DNA of 64,000 nt. Source: Daucus carota subsp. sativus (lineage: Eukaryota; Streptophyta; Magnoliopsida; Apiales; Apiaceae). The position numbers were made by a program, and so were the translations under genes. The notes under the pieces were generated by a model. The model was not told where the DNA came from. It did no database searches and was given only the letters and a program-made list of their open reading frames with translations. How positions within the stretch are numbered: the stretch's first letter is position 1; each line of letters starts with the position of its first letter. Where the stretch lies: NCBI RefSeq assembly GCF_001625215.2, contig NC_030386.2, positions 37,699,296 to 37,763,295 of the forward strand, written 5' to 3'. Shown here piece by piece: positions 20,850-37,636 of this stretch.

Positions 20850-21269
20850 TCACCCATGGGGAGAATGTCCGGAACCACTTCCAAATCCATATCCATGACC
20901 AGAAGAACCACCGCCACTTCCAGTCCCAGATCCCTGACCAGAACTACCGCCACCAGATCCATAACCGGAGCCCGAGCCGGATCCTGAGCCAGAGCCTGAA
21001 CCATAGCCAGAACCCTTGCCAAAACCATTGGGAGACCTACCAGAGCCAGAACCATAACCCCATCCGCTGTTTGGGCTTGAACCCCAACCCCAGTTGTATT
21101 CCCAGTTAGGACCGTGTGCTGATCCAGTGCCGCCTTCAGTAGCTGTGCCACTCTTTTCCGGTGCACCCATTTTGCGTCCTCCGCTGCCAGTTGTGCTAAA
21201 AGCGGTTGAATAGGTGAAGACAAAGATAAGTACTACGAGACTAGTGATATATAATTTTTTGCGTTCCAT
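20850..21269 (-). CDS. Secreted glycine-rich protein, 139 aa
   Basis: Single exon on the minus strand. An N-terminal signal peptide (KKLYITSLVVLIFVFTYSTA, residues 4-23) precedes a short polar region. From about residue 55 onwards there are Gly/Ser/Tyr repeats (GWGYGSGSGRSPN, GSGYGSGSGSG, GSSGQGSGTGSGG). This is the make-up of glycine-rich cell-wall or extracellular proteins. There is no RNA-binding domain, oleosin hairpin or cysteine-rich end, which argues against those other Gly-rich classes. A TATATATAG element on the minus strand near 21305-21313 lies about 40 bp before the ATG. The exact role in the wall cannot be told from sequence. Confidence 0.85.
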   Translation of the reverse strand: MERKKLYITSLVVLIFVFTYSTAFSTTGSGGRKMGAPEKSGTATEGGTGSAHGPNWEYNWGWGSSPNSGWGYGSGSGRSPNGFGKGSGYGSGSGSGSGSGSGYGSGGGSSGQGSGTGSGGGSSGHGYGFGSGSGHSPHG

Positions 21270-23335
21270 ATTTTCAAAGATGAATAATGGAGGGTTAATC
21301 CACTACTATATATACTGCTAGACATGTATGTATGTGTTATGTACATATATAGAGAGTCTGATATAGGTTATGGGATCAGTGGCATATGATTAAATATTGA
21401 TTGTGACTTGGTGATACTTACATGCACTAAGGAACTTCTGGGACACTTGTCGGGTGAGAGAGAGAGAGTACTTGAGCACCATTTCTCTCCACCACCGCCT
21501 CCAGCTACTCGTGTATCTTCTTTTAGTTAAGTGGATATAGAGAGATCAATTTGAGATCTTTATCTCATAATATGTTACTATAAACCATTTTGTGTAAGAC
21601 ACTTGTGAGTTACATGTTGAAAATGTATGTCTTCTAACTGATGTTTACCATACAATTTATAAGTATCTTACTTTGTCGCAGGTATATTTATCGTTAATGT
21701 TTTGTTCTAGGGAGAATTTCGTACATCTTGTAGAAGTCTCCTTCATTCAGTTTTAATTTATAGATATTGATATTAATATCAGTATGTGTTCAGGTGTTGA
21801 AATCATCTGTTTTAGTCGTTTTGAATGTTGTTGGTTTTCCTGTGGATTGATTGACTTGCTTAAAGTAGAGCTTTTTCTAAATGCTGATGGGATATCGAGA
21901 CGTGGACATGTCGATCGACATTTAAGTTTGTTCTCCAGATATTCTGTTTCTCACTACCGACGTCTCAATAGGCGCACAAGTAGTTGAAACAGAAAACGAT
22001 ATTGAAAGTGATAAGCTCATCGTGTATGTTGAAGTGGATTGTTTGGACCAGGTCACCAGGCTATACCATACTCCACTTAGATGCATATGTCCAATTATGG
22101 TCATGTTGTTCATACATTTCCACCTTACAAGTATACAGATTCGTAGAAGTTGGAATTTTTTTCGAATGGTCATGTGCCTGGATGTGTGCCCTTGGTTTGA
22201 AGTCGACAATTGACGTGGCAGATAGATGATTGATTTCAATGAGATGATTTATGTGCATACGGAGGATCCGAGAAGTGGAAATTGATGAGCATCATTCTTG
22301 TGAAAATTGATCAGTATCAGGTTGAAGTTTTTTGAGGGTCGACATATGTTCATACCATTATAGTATGAATAAATTGTTAAATTCGTGGAGAATCTTTAAT
22401 ACAGACATTTAAAGGATAAAGAGCGTTCCACTTGTGCGCCATTCACGGATCAACTTGGAGAGGCTGTAGTAACCGGCCCCAATTTCCGTTGAGCAATATT
22501 CAACTTGTTACTTGATTCTGCGGTGGCCTAGTTCACATGTGCAATCCAATGTTTGTCCCAAATCTTTAAACATGTCAAAAAAGTTATTAATGATAAATTG
22601 CTGGGAAAGAAGTACAACATAATTTTGGTGTTACATATTTATACTGCAGCGGTGAGTTATAAATTAAATATATTATTTTAATAAAAAAATGTTAGATATT
22701 TCAAAGATTATTTCCAATTCTTTTTTCAAATCTTAGAAACAGACAAAATTCAAGGTGCTTAGCATAACAAAACTCTCTGCAACATAGTATGTTTAACAAA
22801 AACTCGCTGCAAAATTGTCGCTAAACTCGCTGCATGATTTATTTAACCAATATATTTCATCTGCAAATCTAACGGTATTTTCTTTTCAAATAATGTTACG
22901 GTTTCTCAGTGTGTTTCTTTTGCAATATATAAGTTGTAATTAACCAAGTTTCTTATTCGATTTTTTTAATTAAAATATTAGAATGTATAGTGTGGTACTG
23001 TGGTCTGCTCAGAAATTCAGCCCAGGAAAGAATTTACATGATAAAGCCCACAAACATCAGCTGCATCAGCTGTGATATTTTAGCCCGCAAACTTAAAATA
23101 ATTAATACGGCCCGACCCAGCATCTGACATTCCTTATCTGAATGCATAAAAAATCGAGGGAAAACCTCAAAAACCCGAGGACCATATAAAATGGATAAAA
23201 CCATCAATGCAGATGGACCCCACATGTCCTAAAAAGTAAAATCCCACCATTTTCGTTCCCAGTTAATTACTCCCTCATTTTTCTAACTTTGTTCGTTTGA
23301 ATTCTTGACCCGTGCTTCTATAATTAAAATTATTA
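21270..23335. other. Long intergenic stretch, no gene recognised
   Basis: Includes the promoter of the glycine-rich protein gene (TATA-like sequences near 21305 and 21344, CATGCA at about 21421). A GAGAGAGAG tract lies near 21458. The stretch 21780-22480 has short frames on both strands but no domain. The remainder is AT-rich. No complete transposon was delimited. Confidence 0.35.
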
Positions 23336-23639
23336 CTCCCTCCCTCTTTATTTATCTGTCTATTTTGGAAATAAAAATTTGTCCTTATTTATCTGTCCAT
23401 TTATACTTTCAAAACTAATTTAATGATAATTTTTCAAATATATCTCCATAATTTCAATTTTCAAGACTTGACTTATTTAAAACTTGGTTGAATTCATGTT
23501 TTCAAGACATAAAGTAGGGGTATTCCACCATTTTCAAGATATTAATTAGAGGTATTTAATAAAAAAGTTCATACAATCAATTATTCCTTGATATATGTTT
23601 TTTTTCCCAAAATGGACAAATAAAAAGGGACGGAGGGAG
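23336..23639 (-). mobile_element. Stowaway-type MITE, family S1, copy 2 (upstream of ORANGE)
   Basis: CTCCCTCCCTC...GGGACGGAGGGAG termini with TA on both sides (23334-23335, 23640-23641). The interior matches copy 1 (17407-17706) in the opposite orientation. It ends 500 bp upstream of the ORANGE start codon and so lies in that gene's probable promoter. Confidence 0.85.
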
Positions 23640-24139
23640 TACTTTAACAATTATTTTCTTATCAAAAATATATAATTCAGAAAAAAATTGTAAAAATAAT
23701 GTTATTTGTATGATTAGAAAAATTAAAAAATGTGTTTAAAAAAATCAATCAATCTATATCTCAAAATGATGGAGGAAGTACTTGTCAATATCAATTAAAA
23801 TTTGACCGTACTTTTCAATCTATATAAAATTGAAAAGTTAATTCCGTTTGAATTTTCTAACAAATAATTAAATATTGCATTAATCATCGCAAATTGCAAA
23901 CCATAGAAAAACACACACGCAGAGTCCACAGAGCTTGAAAGAGTGAGAACAAACCAATGAGAACCATACACGTACAATACAGAACCGTTCGGACAGACCG
24001 TAAGTTAAAAAGATCCGATGCCGCCTGAACATAACCGAAACTATAGTTCAACTAGATTCCCTTTCTTGTCCTAAACTCACCACTAACACAAACTTAAATG
24101 ATTATCATCTCAATCTAGAGCTCGGATTCAACAATTAAC
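23640..24139 (+). promoter_or_regulatory. Proximal upstream region of ORANGE
   Basis: A 500-bp AT-rich stretch between the MITE and the ORANGE ATG. No strong TATA box or classical light-response cluster could be fixed by eye. Confidence 0.35.
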
Positions 24140-27100
24140 ATGGTGTTTTCGACTCGAATTCTAGCCGTTTCCTATCCTCTATCGCCACTTTTGATTTCCA
24201 GGACTTACAAATTTCATAGAGTCAAGCTTAGGTCCAGCTTCAAATGTTCGTCTATGGCTTCTGCTTCTGATTCCGATGCTTCGTCGATTGCGGCTTCGGT
24301 TGATTCTGATTCAGCTGATCAAAACGCTTCTGCGTATGTTTTTTCATTTTTGTACTCAATCTTAAACTGTAGAGTAAGTTGATTATTTTTTGTTAATTAT
24401 AGTATTTGATTATAGCTTCGATGCAAAAATAAAAATAAAAATTGTTGCCATATGTGGTAGTGTTGTGAGACAGTGAGAGTAAAAGGAAATCTACAAGTCA
24501 ATGTATTTGTGACGGTGGATTCTTTTTTTTTTTTTGGATGTGTGATAGCATCATGCCGTAAACTATATAAGTTGTCGTGTATATCTTCAAAAAAAAAAAA
24601 AAAAAAAGTTGTCGTGTAAAGGAGCAGGAGTAGTAGCACCTGTTAGTGATGCGTATCGAATTTTGATTGATGATGGATCAGTGTATCGTAATTTAGGAAT
24701 TAAAGTTGTATCTAAAAGCTTGGCGAAATGAACATGATAATGATGTGTATATCTGGTCCTAATTTAAGGATTACGGAATTGAAAAATAAAAGATGGAAAG
24801 GGTAATTCTTGTGTTCGATTAGGTAGAGCAAGTATGATGTGTGTTTTCTCTACCAACTGTGATTTAGTTCAAACTTAAAATCGAGAAGGGCTTTCTACTC
24901 AGTTGTAAGTTGTAACACTAATATTTGGGTAAACTAGTTGCTTTCTGTTTTCATACATAATACATCTAAATTTGGGTGTTCATCATTTTTCTAAATCAAT
25001 CTGGTTTCATACGTATTACATTGTAATTTGTGATCATTTGGACTGGCTGCAGTTTTTGCATCATTGAAGGACCTGAAACAGTTCAGGATTTTGCCAAAAT
25101 GGAAGTGCAAGAAATTCAAGATAATATCAGGAGTCGTCGAAACAAGATATTCTTGCATATGGAAGAGGTGTGTTTTAAATGCATGTTTAAGATAATTTCA
25201 AGGTCATATGGCTTTTCCACCACAATCAACATCTGATACTTCATAAATATCTTCTTATAATCTATCGGATAAGTTGAATGTTTGCGAGTTGTTTTCTTAT
25301 CACCTGATCAGTGATCACACCCTAGTCACCTTAATTTGTATTTATTGTTTTTAAATATATTTATAGCTTTCTATAATCTAAAACATTATATATATAGGGA
25401 TCTTGTCTAGGGAGAATGATTGCCTCTGAACCAGTCGGGGCAAACAAGTCTCTCTGTCTCCTGTTGAGATGTCAGGACTAATTTTTTTTTTTCATCACAC
25501 TTTTGGAACCTATTAGTCTAGCCACAGAAGGACAATGGGAAATGCTTTGTTGAAGGGAAGCCTAACTTGCGCCTAGTTGGTGTGGACCATAAACCCTACC
25601 AATTACGAAAGTACCTACTGATCGAGAATAGGGCTAATTGCCTGCACTGCACCTAGTAGGTGCGGAGGGCTTTCTTGTGCACAGGGAAACACTCTCCTTA
25701 TGCGACAAATAGATGCGGAACTTTTGCTGAAAGTCTAATCTGAAGCATCCCATATCTAATTGAATAGCTGAGATTCAAGTTTACCCCCACTGGTTCAGAA
25801 GGAAATGTTTCAAGGGATCAGCTCCGACATATACACATGTTTTCTTGTTTTTGGATGTGAATCTCCTAAGCTTCCACTAGTTAGCCTTGTTTTGTAATCA
25901 ATATAATTCTGATAGAACTCCAAATTTCACCTTCAAAAAATGTTAGCTATTTATGTTCTCTTTGAAATACTACAGTTAGTTCCTTAGCCGAGTAATTATA
26001 ACATTATTGTGCTCCTTTTTCACCTTTAAAATGCCTATCTATCTGAATTCATGTTCACTTAACTGCATCAACTATTTACCTGGCGACTCCTTTTCAATTG
26101 CTGCAGGTTCGGCGGCTGCGGATACAGCAGAGAATAAAAAATGCAGAACTTGGAATTTTTAATGAAGAGCCAGAAATTGAACTTCCAAATTTTCCATCAT
26201 TTATTCCGTTTTTGCCTCCTCTTGTAAGCATTTTATCTTTCATTATCTAATTTTTCTTAAAGCAATGCTTCTATGAATAATAATTTATTAAAAAAAATCT
26301 CATTGAGTTTATTCAGTAGTACACTCAATGGAAATTGCTATCTCCAGCAATGATTATATTTTTGATCTCTAAACTGATATATAATTTCATGCAGACCTCA
26401 GCAAACCTGAAACAATACTACGCCACTTGTTTCTCTCTTATTGCTGGAATTATCCTCTTTGGTGGTCTCCTTGCACCATCTGTAAGTTTTCCTGCATTAA
26501 ATTAATCAATAAGACCACTTCATAAATAATGTGGGTTTTAGTATTTTCATGTCTTGATAGTCAGCTGTTTTAGCTTGGCCCATACTTCTTTGTTTCCGGT
26601 ATATATAATTATTTCTTTTTCCATAATATATATTTATAGTTTTGACCATACACCATTCGCTATAAAGTTCATTATGCGTGCAAAGAGTCTCAATGGTTTG
26701 AATACGCTGCTTAAGTTTGATATTCTGTGTACAAGCTTGTTTTGCCTATGCATGGCTCCTATCCAAATATGCTGTATATATGCATATAAATAATCACATG
26801 TAAATTTGTAATAGTTATATTTAAGGAAACAAATGAACACCAAAGCTTGATTGAGGGAATGTAGGGTCCCAGAATTGGTTAATACCACTTGTTCAATCGT
26901 AGGTCCAAGAGAGCATTGTATACGAATTTGCTATTTGGCCTTGTTAATATGGCCTAAACATCTAGGTATTTGCTTGACTTGAGTTGGCTATTCGGTAAGC
27001 CCAAAGAGCTCCTCAGTCAAATTCACTGCAAATAAGAAATCAGTGTATGATGGTTCTTATGCAGATGAGCGAACCCTCTGCAGATTGCATACCTTTTAGT

Positions 27101-29001
27101 TATCCTAAATGCCTATTGTACTCATCATGAGAAAGAAAGAACTATTGTAGCAAGTAAATTGTTTGGATTGACTGTTCCTTTACTCTCTCCTTCATACAAA
27201 GGTACAAGTTATAATTGTCTAGAACATTATTCTTGTACTTGTTTGTTTGATACCAGTTGGAGCTAAAGTTGGGACTCGGGGGCACATCATATGAGGATTT
27301 CATCCAAAGCATGCATCTTCCTATGCAGTTGAGGTATGTATAATGATATGTTTACAAGTTCAATTGTACTCATTTCCTGTTAATTACTTGCAATTGCATG
27401 AAGTCAAACTTGGAAGTAAGGAAATGAGCCCACCATGAAGACCAAGGTTGTAATGCCTGGGCAAGTTGAATTACATAAAATTGGCCTGGGATTGTCAACC
27501 AGGGCCTGACAAGTTAAATATCATATATTTTATAAATTTTGTGTAGTATATGCGTACACTCATTTAAAATAAATAATACATATGCATGGAAACTTATTTG
27601 GAGAAGCAAGATAGCAATTATATGAGATGGTATTCATGGGTACTGACAACAATAGCGTTATAATTATATACCCTGATGTGGATATCCAGGTTTCGAGCCA
27701 GATACACATTGTAAAAATAATAGATTCCGCGTGAGACTGTACAAAGTTGTGCTAGATGGCAGCCTTTTTCAGAGATTAAATCTTGACTTTTTTCTGTGTT
27801 CCTTGATGTTTCCTAGAAAAATTACATTAATAATTAAAGTGGAAAACGTTAGATGGATGGTCTTACTTGCAGTTAACTCTAGTGGATTTCAGTGCTTTCA
27901 AGAATCTGACTTGATCATTGAAAAACACTGGACTGGAAAGATACGTTTTTCTGGATATGGGATATATAAACACTAGTGTTTTAATTTACAAAACAATGGT
28001 CATTGCTCGTTAATGTTTTCGATCGTAGCATCTCAACTTGTGTATTGCAATTTGATGCTACTCTATCTCTTGTAACATGAAGTGATACTTATTTCATATT
28101 TTTTTCACATATAGTGAAGTTGATCCTATTGTGGCATCGTTTTCTGGAGGAGCAGTTGGGGTGATCTCAGCCTTGATGGTAGTCGAAATTAACAATGTAA
28201 AACAACAGGAGCAGAAGAGATGCAAGTATTGTCTAGGAACAGGTATATTTTTGGCAACAATCAATGTGGTTTTAAGTCAAGCTACCAGAACTGTCTGTCT
28301 ATCCAAAAGAAGAATCTTGGATCCTTCTGAGAACTTCAGAAGTCCTCTTTCTTCCATGTCATATACTTGTTAAACCATGAAACCACTTTTTTAATTCATC
28401 TTGCACTATTAGTACTTGATATGTTGCCAAGTATGACATAGCTTATCCCCCAACCTAATGTCATAACTTACAGCTCGTATATTTTAAATCTTTCTGTGGA
28501 CTTCATATCCAAGATTAATAAGTTGAGGTCACAGAGAGGTGCAATATCAATCAGAAAAACTGGAATTAGAGTGCCTTTTTTCCCCTTCTGATGCAGGATA
28601 TCTTGCTTGTGCTCGTTGCTCAAGTACTGGAGCTCTTGTTCTGATTGAACCAGTAGCAATGGTGAATGGCGGAGATGAGCCTCTATCACCACCTAAAACT
28701 GAAAGATGTTCAAATTGTTCGGGAGCAGGAAAGGTTAGATTTCTATAAATTCCCTTGTACACACATACCTCGTCAGAAATGACTGTTAATTACTCTCCAG
28801 TTGGACCAGACCATATTCTCACGCGCACAAGCATTAAGAATAATGTCCGGCTTATCCTCTGCATTCAAGAGTTTAGCTTGCCGGGCTCCTAAAGTATTCA
28901 TAAGATCCTTTTATATGTTGCAGGTCATGTGCCCTACTTGTCTGTGTACAGGGATGGCTATGGCAAGTGAACATGACCCAAGAATCGACCCTTTCGACTA
29001 A
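24140..29001 (+). CDS. OR: ORANGE protein (DnaJ-type zinc-finger, plastid carotenoid regulator), 310 aa
   Basis: Eight exons: 24140-24333, 25053-25167, 26107-26223, 26395-26481, 27257-27333, 28115-28242, 28597-28733 and 28924-29001; all GT-AG, 933 nt. OR is known to stabilise phytoene synthase and to promote chromoplast formation and carotenoid storage. The Ser/Arg-rich N terminus fits a transit peptide. Then come FCIIEGPETVQDFAKMEVQE, IRSRRNKIFLHMEEVRRLRI and ELPNFPSFIPFLPPL. Two membrane segments follow (CFSLIAGIILFGGLLAPS and SFSGGAVGVISALMVVE). Four Cys-rich repeats (CKYCLGTG, CARCSSTG, CSNCSGAG, CPTCLCTG) make up the DnaJ-like zinc finger, and the end is DPRIDPFD. All arginines of IRSRR are kept, so the melon 'golden' Arg-to-His change is not present. 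Intron 2 carries a MITE. Confidence 0.97.
25423..25803. mobile_element. MITE-like insertion in ORANGE intron 2
   Basis: Termini CCTCTGAACCAGTCGGGG and CCCCCACTGGTTCAGAAGG are inverted repeats of about 17 bp. The roughly 380-bp interior is GC-richer than the surrounding intron and has no long frame. Superfamily not assigned; no clean target duplication was found. Confidence 0.6.
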
Positions 29002-29652
29002 TGGACAAACAACTGCTGAGCTCAAAGCTTAGAATTATACACTTTTCGGATTCATTTATGATTTATACCAACTTTCGATATTGTGTATATAATCGACAAG
29101 CCTCGATGAGTAAAGTCTGCTATTCCTGTATTGCTAATCACTGTCTAGTTGCAACTTAAGTTCACTTGATTATTTACAAGCTGTCTGCACTCTTTATTTT
29201 GTCTGCAAAATCTGTACAATTCAAGATATGGAAGCGCAAAGCTAATATTTTGTAGACTTGAAGATCATGAACACACGACACTCTTCAAGAATAAAGGCGG
29301 TGAATATATTTTTCGTAATTCCATCTTTTAAAAAAAATAAAAGAATTCCTGCCTAATGTTTGATTTTATATTCTCCTGCAGGAAAAAGATATTCAATTTT
29401 CAAAAACCAAGACATGTACACTAATACAACTTTAAATTGAATATTTAAATAATTAAATTTACGTCTTACAAATTACTAATATATAATCAAAGAAATAATA
29501 CTTCAGTTTAAAAATAATCTTCGATGATATAAAAATTAGCATTTATTATAACAAAAAAATACCGAAATGGGGTAAAACTTATAAAATGATATTAAAATAA
29601 TATTTAAATTTATAAATATCGGGATGAACTCTAACACCTAAAAACTAGCGTA
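29002..29652. other. ORANGE 3' region
   Basis: Probable 3' UTR then AT-rich DNA up to the Mutator-like element. No gene is recognised. Confidence 0.4.
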
Positions 29653-29661
29653 TTAATATAA

Positions 29662-30646
29662 GAGGTAATTGCATATCGCACCCCCTAAGTATCGTTCAAA
29701 AACGATATTGTACCCATACTTTGAGAAACTCAACTCGCACCCCCTATCTTTACATTTCACGAACGATACGCACCCCTTCCGTTAAATTCCATTAAATTCC
29801 GTTAACTTCCGTTAAAATACTCCTTCCGTCTCAATTTACATGTCCTTTTTGCTTTTCGCGGGGTCAAATTGACTAATTTTTGACCGACTATTAGAAAATA
29901 TTTATTTATTATTTTAGGAAATAGAAAGTTACATATTAAAATAAATTAGATTTACTTTTTTGATGATTTTTTTTAAAAAAATTTTGTTTAATTAAGCTAT
30001 CCCCAAGTCAAAATGATTTTACATATCAAATTTTTGTTTGATAAAAGTGTATATTTTATAAAAAATATCACATAATATTTATTTTTATATTTAAAATAGT
30101 TTATATTTTAAGTACTTAATACACATACCACTAAAAATTTAAAATAATTTGATATGTAAAATCATTTTGACTTGGGGATATCTTAATTAAATAAAAATAA
30201 AAAAAATATCACCAAGAAGTGAATTTAGTCTATATTAATATGTAACTTTCTATTTCCTAAAATAATAAATAAATATTTTCTAATAGTTGGTCAAAAATTA
30301 GCCAATTTGACTTCTCGAAAAGCAAAAAGGACATGTAAATTGAGACGGATGGAGTATTTTAACGGAAGTTAGCAAAGGGGGGTGCATATCGTTCTTGAAA
30401 TGTAAAAATAAGTTGTGCGATTTGAGTTTCCAAAAGTATGGGCACAATATCGTTTTTGAACGTAAGTTAGGGGGTCCGATTTGCAATTACTTGTATAGTG
30501 ACTTAACGGAGTTAACGGCGTTAACGGCAGACGGGTGCATCTCGGGTTTGAACTGTAAAGATAAGGGGTGCGAGTTGAGTTTCTCAAAGTATGGGTACAA
30601 TATCGTTTTTGAACGATAGTTAGGGGGTGCGATATGCAATTACCTC
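29662..30646. mobile_element. Mutator-like element (MULE-MITE) with 9-bp target duplication
   Basis: Terminal inverted repeats of about 95-100 bp start GAGGTAATTGCATATCGCAC and include CACCCCCTAA, ATCGTTCAAAAACGATATTG and TACCCATACTTTGAG. A perfect 9-bp duplication, TTAATATAA, flanks it (29653-29661 and 30647-30655), the Mutator hallmark. The right side holds two tandem copies of the terminal repeat (about 30375-30491 and 30530-30646) against one on the left, so the element is chimeric or internally duplicated. A Stowaway-type foldback (29820-30354) is nested in it. It ends 47 bp before the USB1 start codon. Confidence 0.9.
29820..30354. mobile_element. Foldback Stowaway-type MITE nested in the Mutator-like element
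   Basis: CTCCTTCCGTCTCAATTTAC at the left and its complement at the right are flanked by TA (29818-29819, 30355-30356). The two arms stay complementary for most of their roughly 230-bp length, so nearly the whole 535-bp element is a palindrome around an AT-rich centre near 30085. The same family left a half copy at 4403-4570. Confidence 0.88.
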
Positions 30647-30693
30647 TTAATATAAAGCCGAGGAAAAAAGTTTAAAAAATAAGGAGGCAAAAA

Positions 30694-32437
30694 ATGGAGG
30701 CACTGATGGCATCATACGGCGGCGACACGTCATCCGATTCCGACTCCGATGAAACCCTACCGGAATCAACCTCCTCCGCTCCAGAGCCTTCCAAACCTCC
30801 TCGCCTTCCCCCACCTCCTGTTTCTCTCCTCAAATCCCCCAAGTCTCTCGGTAACACAACACAGTCTTATGCATTTTAACTAGTTAATGAAATTTATGCC
30901 CACCAAGTGTTTGATGTTTTGACTCTGTGTGTTTTTCTCTACAGGAATACTTAATCAATTGGAAACTGTTCAGGTCAGTCGAGTTCGATCATTTGCTCAT
31001 GTTGATGGCAACTATGCATTGCATGTTTACATTCCTGGTAGGGTAACTTCTTTTTTACTCAGACAACTGGTTTTTGCTTTAAGAAATCACCAATTAAGAA
31101 CCCCAAGTGATATACATTACTTGTAACGTGAATTTCCTGTATTTTCAATATTAAACAATTAGGTGTGCCAAATTTAAACTAGCTAACTATATGAGGTAAA
31201 ATATTAATAACAATGTTAATTCTAATCCTACTGCAGTTCGCATACCATCTGGTTCCAAGGAGAAGTTGGCTCGGTTTATAGATAAGGTTTCTTCTCTTGT
31301 TCCGGGTCTTAATGTTGTTGATGCCGACGTCCCGCTTAATATTTTGCTAAAGAATAATGAGAAGTTGGAAGAAATCGCGTTGGGGAGAGAATTCCACATA
31401 AGTTTGGGAAGAACTGTTGCGATCCGAGTTCATCAAATAGAATCAGTGCTCTCAATGCTTCGTCAAAAGCCTCAACTTCGGAGGAGGTCAGCATGCATAT
31501 CATGTTTAATTTGCCACACCTTAGTTCTAGTTCAAAATTTTTATATAGTAAGTTTAAGATTGATATTCAAACCACCATGACTAACATCTGACTTCTTTTT
31601 TCGTTCTGTTCTGTAATCACCGGATACAATAGAGACAGGTATTTGATCAATTTTGACAAGTGGGAAGTTTTTGTAAATGATGACCATACACGCTCTTTCC
31701 TCTCAATTGAGGTTTTGACAGGAGGCTTAGCTGAGGTATGTTAATTTATTCTTCCAGTTCCTGACAAGCATGAGTCTATTTAGGTCACATAACATTTTCC
31801 TTTATACTTTTTAGTGTTTATGTACTGTTATGTTATTGAGTCAACAGTATTAGAAAAAAAACCTGCAGATTACTCTGCAGTCTAATACGATTGGGCTTCG
31901 GGTAATAGTTTCCTGTTTTGCATGAATTTCTTAGTACAACCATACAATTAAAGTGGTATTTCTGAAGTGACTTATATAATTGATACTATTAGGATTACTA
32001 ATGTACTGTAACATCAGTGAAACCATGGTTCCACGAGGATGACATAAATTAATTTGATTACAGATAGCTAGGCAAATACAAGCTGTTAACGAGGTCTATA
32101 AGCTTCACAGTCTTCCTGAATTTTACAAGGTTTGTTTTATACTTTACTATATCTTAGCAAGCTGTATTGATTATATCTAACACAATCGAATTGATTATAT
32201 CTGACACGATCGAATTTCCTTTGCATTTCTTCAATGTTCGAATGCTGATCACAGGATCCCCGTCCTCATATATCTATAGCTTGGGCATTAGGTGACATAA
32301 GCGAGTCACTGAAAAGAGTAGTTGAAGCGCAACAGAAGAGCTTCCTTTCTGTTGGAGAATTATCAAGGAAGCCCCTATTTACTTGTAATTTCGGTGAAAT
32401 TGAGTGTAAAATAGGGAGTAAGACGTACAAAATCTGA
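30694..32437 (+). CDS. USB1: U6 snRNA phosphodiesterase USB1/Mpn1, 283 aa
   Basis: Six exons: 30694-30850, 30945-31037, 31237-31486, 31633-31735, 32064-32129 and 32255-32437; 852 nt. USB1 trims the 3' oligouridine tail of U6 spliceosomal RNA in the nucleus. It belongs to the 2H phosphodiesterases, whose signature is two His-x-Ser motifs. Both are present: EFHISLGRT (His137) and RPHISIAWALGD (His228). The N terminus is disordered and acidic (GGDTSSDSDSDET), then Pro-rich, as in relatives. Conserved text between the motifs includes RYLINFDKWEVFVNDDHTRS. The first ATG (30694) is used; a second Met lies at residue 5. Only 38 bp separate the upstream Mutator-like target duplication from this ATG, so the core promoter probably lies inside transposon DNA. 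Confidence 0.93.
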
Positions 32438-32901
32438 ATGGTCAAATCCAATGGTGGATTTGGGATTGCTGAGTGTCAGCTACTGCTTCATTTGTTGATA
32501 CGTTAAATGTAATCTTATTACTATATCTAAATAATCTAATTGTATGTTGCAAATGTACAGAGTTCAACCTTTCTGAAGTCTATCTGATTTATTGTGTTAT
32601 TATTTCTAATAAGATAAAGATCTCTTTTACTTTATCTACATCTGGTAAAGATCTCAAGTAATGTGGTGAAACCAAGAATTCATATTCATCTTCTACAATG
32701 TGGTTCTTGAGTTTAACAGACTCCGGTAATCTATTTCAGTATATTTAATCAAGAACTTATGTAGTAAGTTAAGGAAGAAATGAAGGTTCAAGAGTACAAT
32801 TAACCATGTCTGTGGAGTAAAACGCACAAGGAACTACAGCACAATACATAAAATCTCTGGAAAGCTAGAAAATCTTCAGTTAGCTTCCATTGAGAAACTT
32901 A
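32438..32901. other. Convergent 3' region, USB1 to GDH
   Basis: AT-rich 3' UTR/intergenic DNA shared by the USB1 (+) and GDH (-) genes. Nothing else is seen. Confidence 0.4.

Positions 32902-37636
<4,735 letters not shown>

Noticed and set aside
21784-22480. Frames on both strands and a weak retrotransposon-like phrase near 22430
   Set aside because: Too short and unspecific to name an element; no termini or neighbouring domains.
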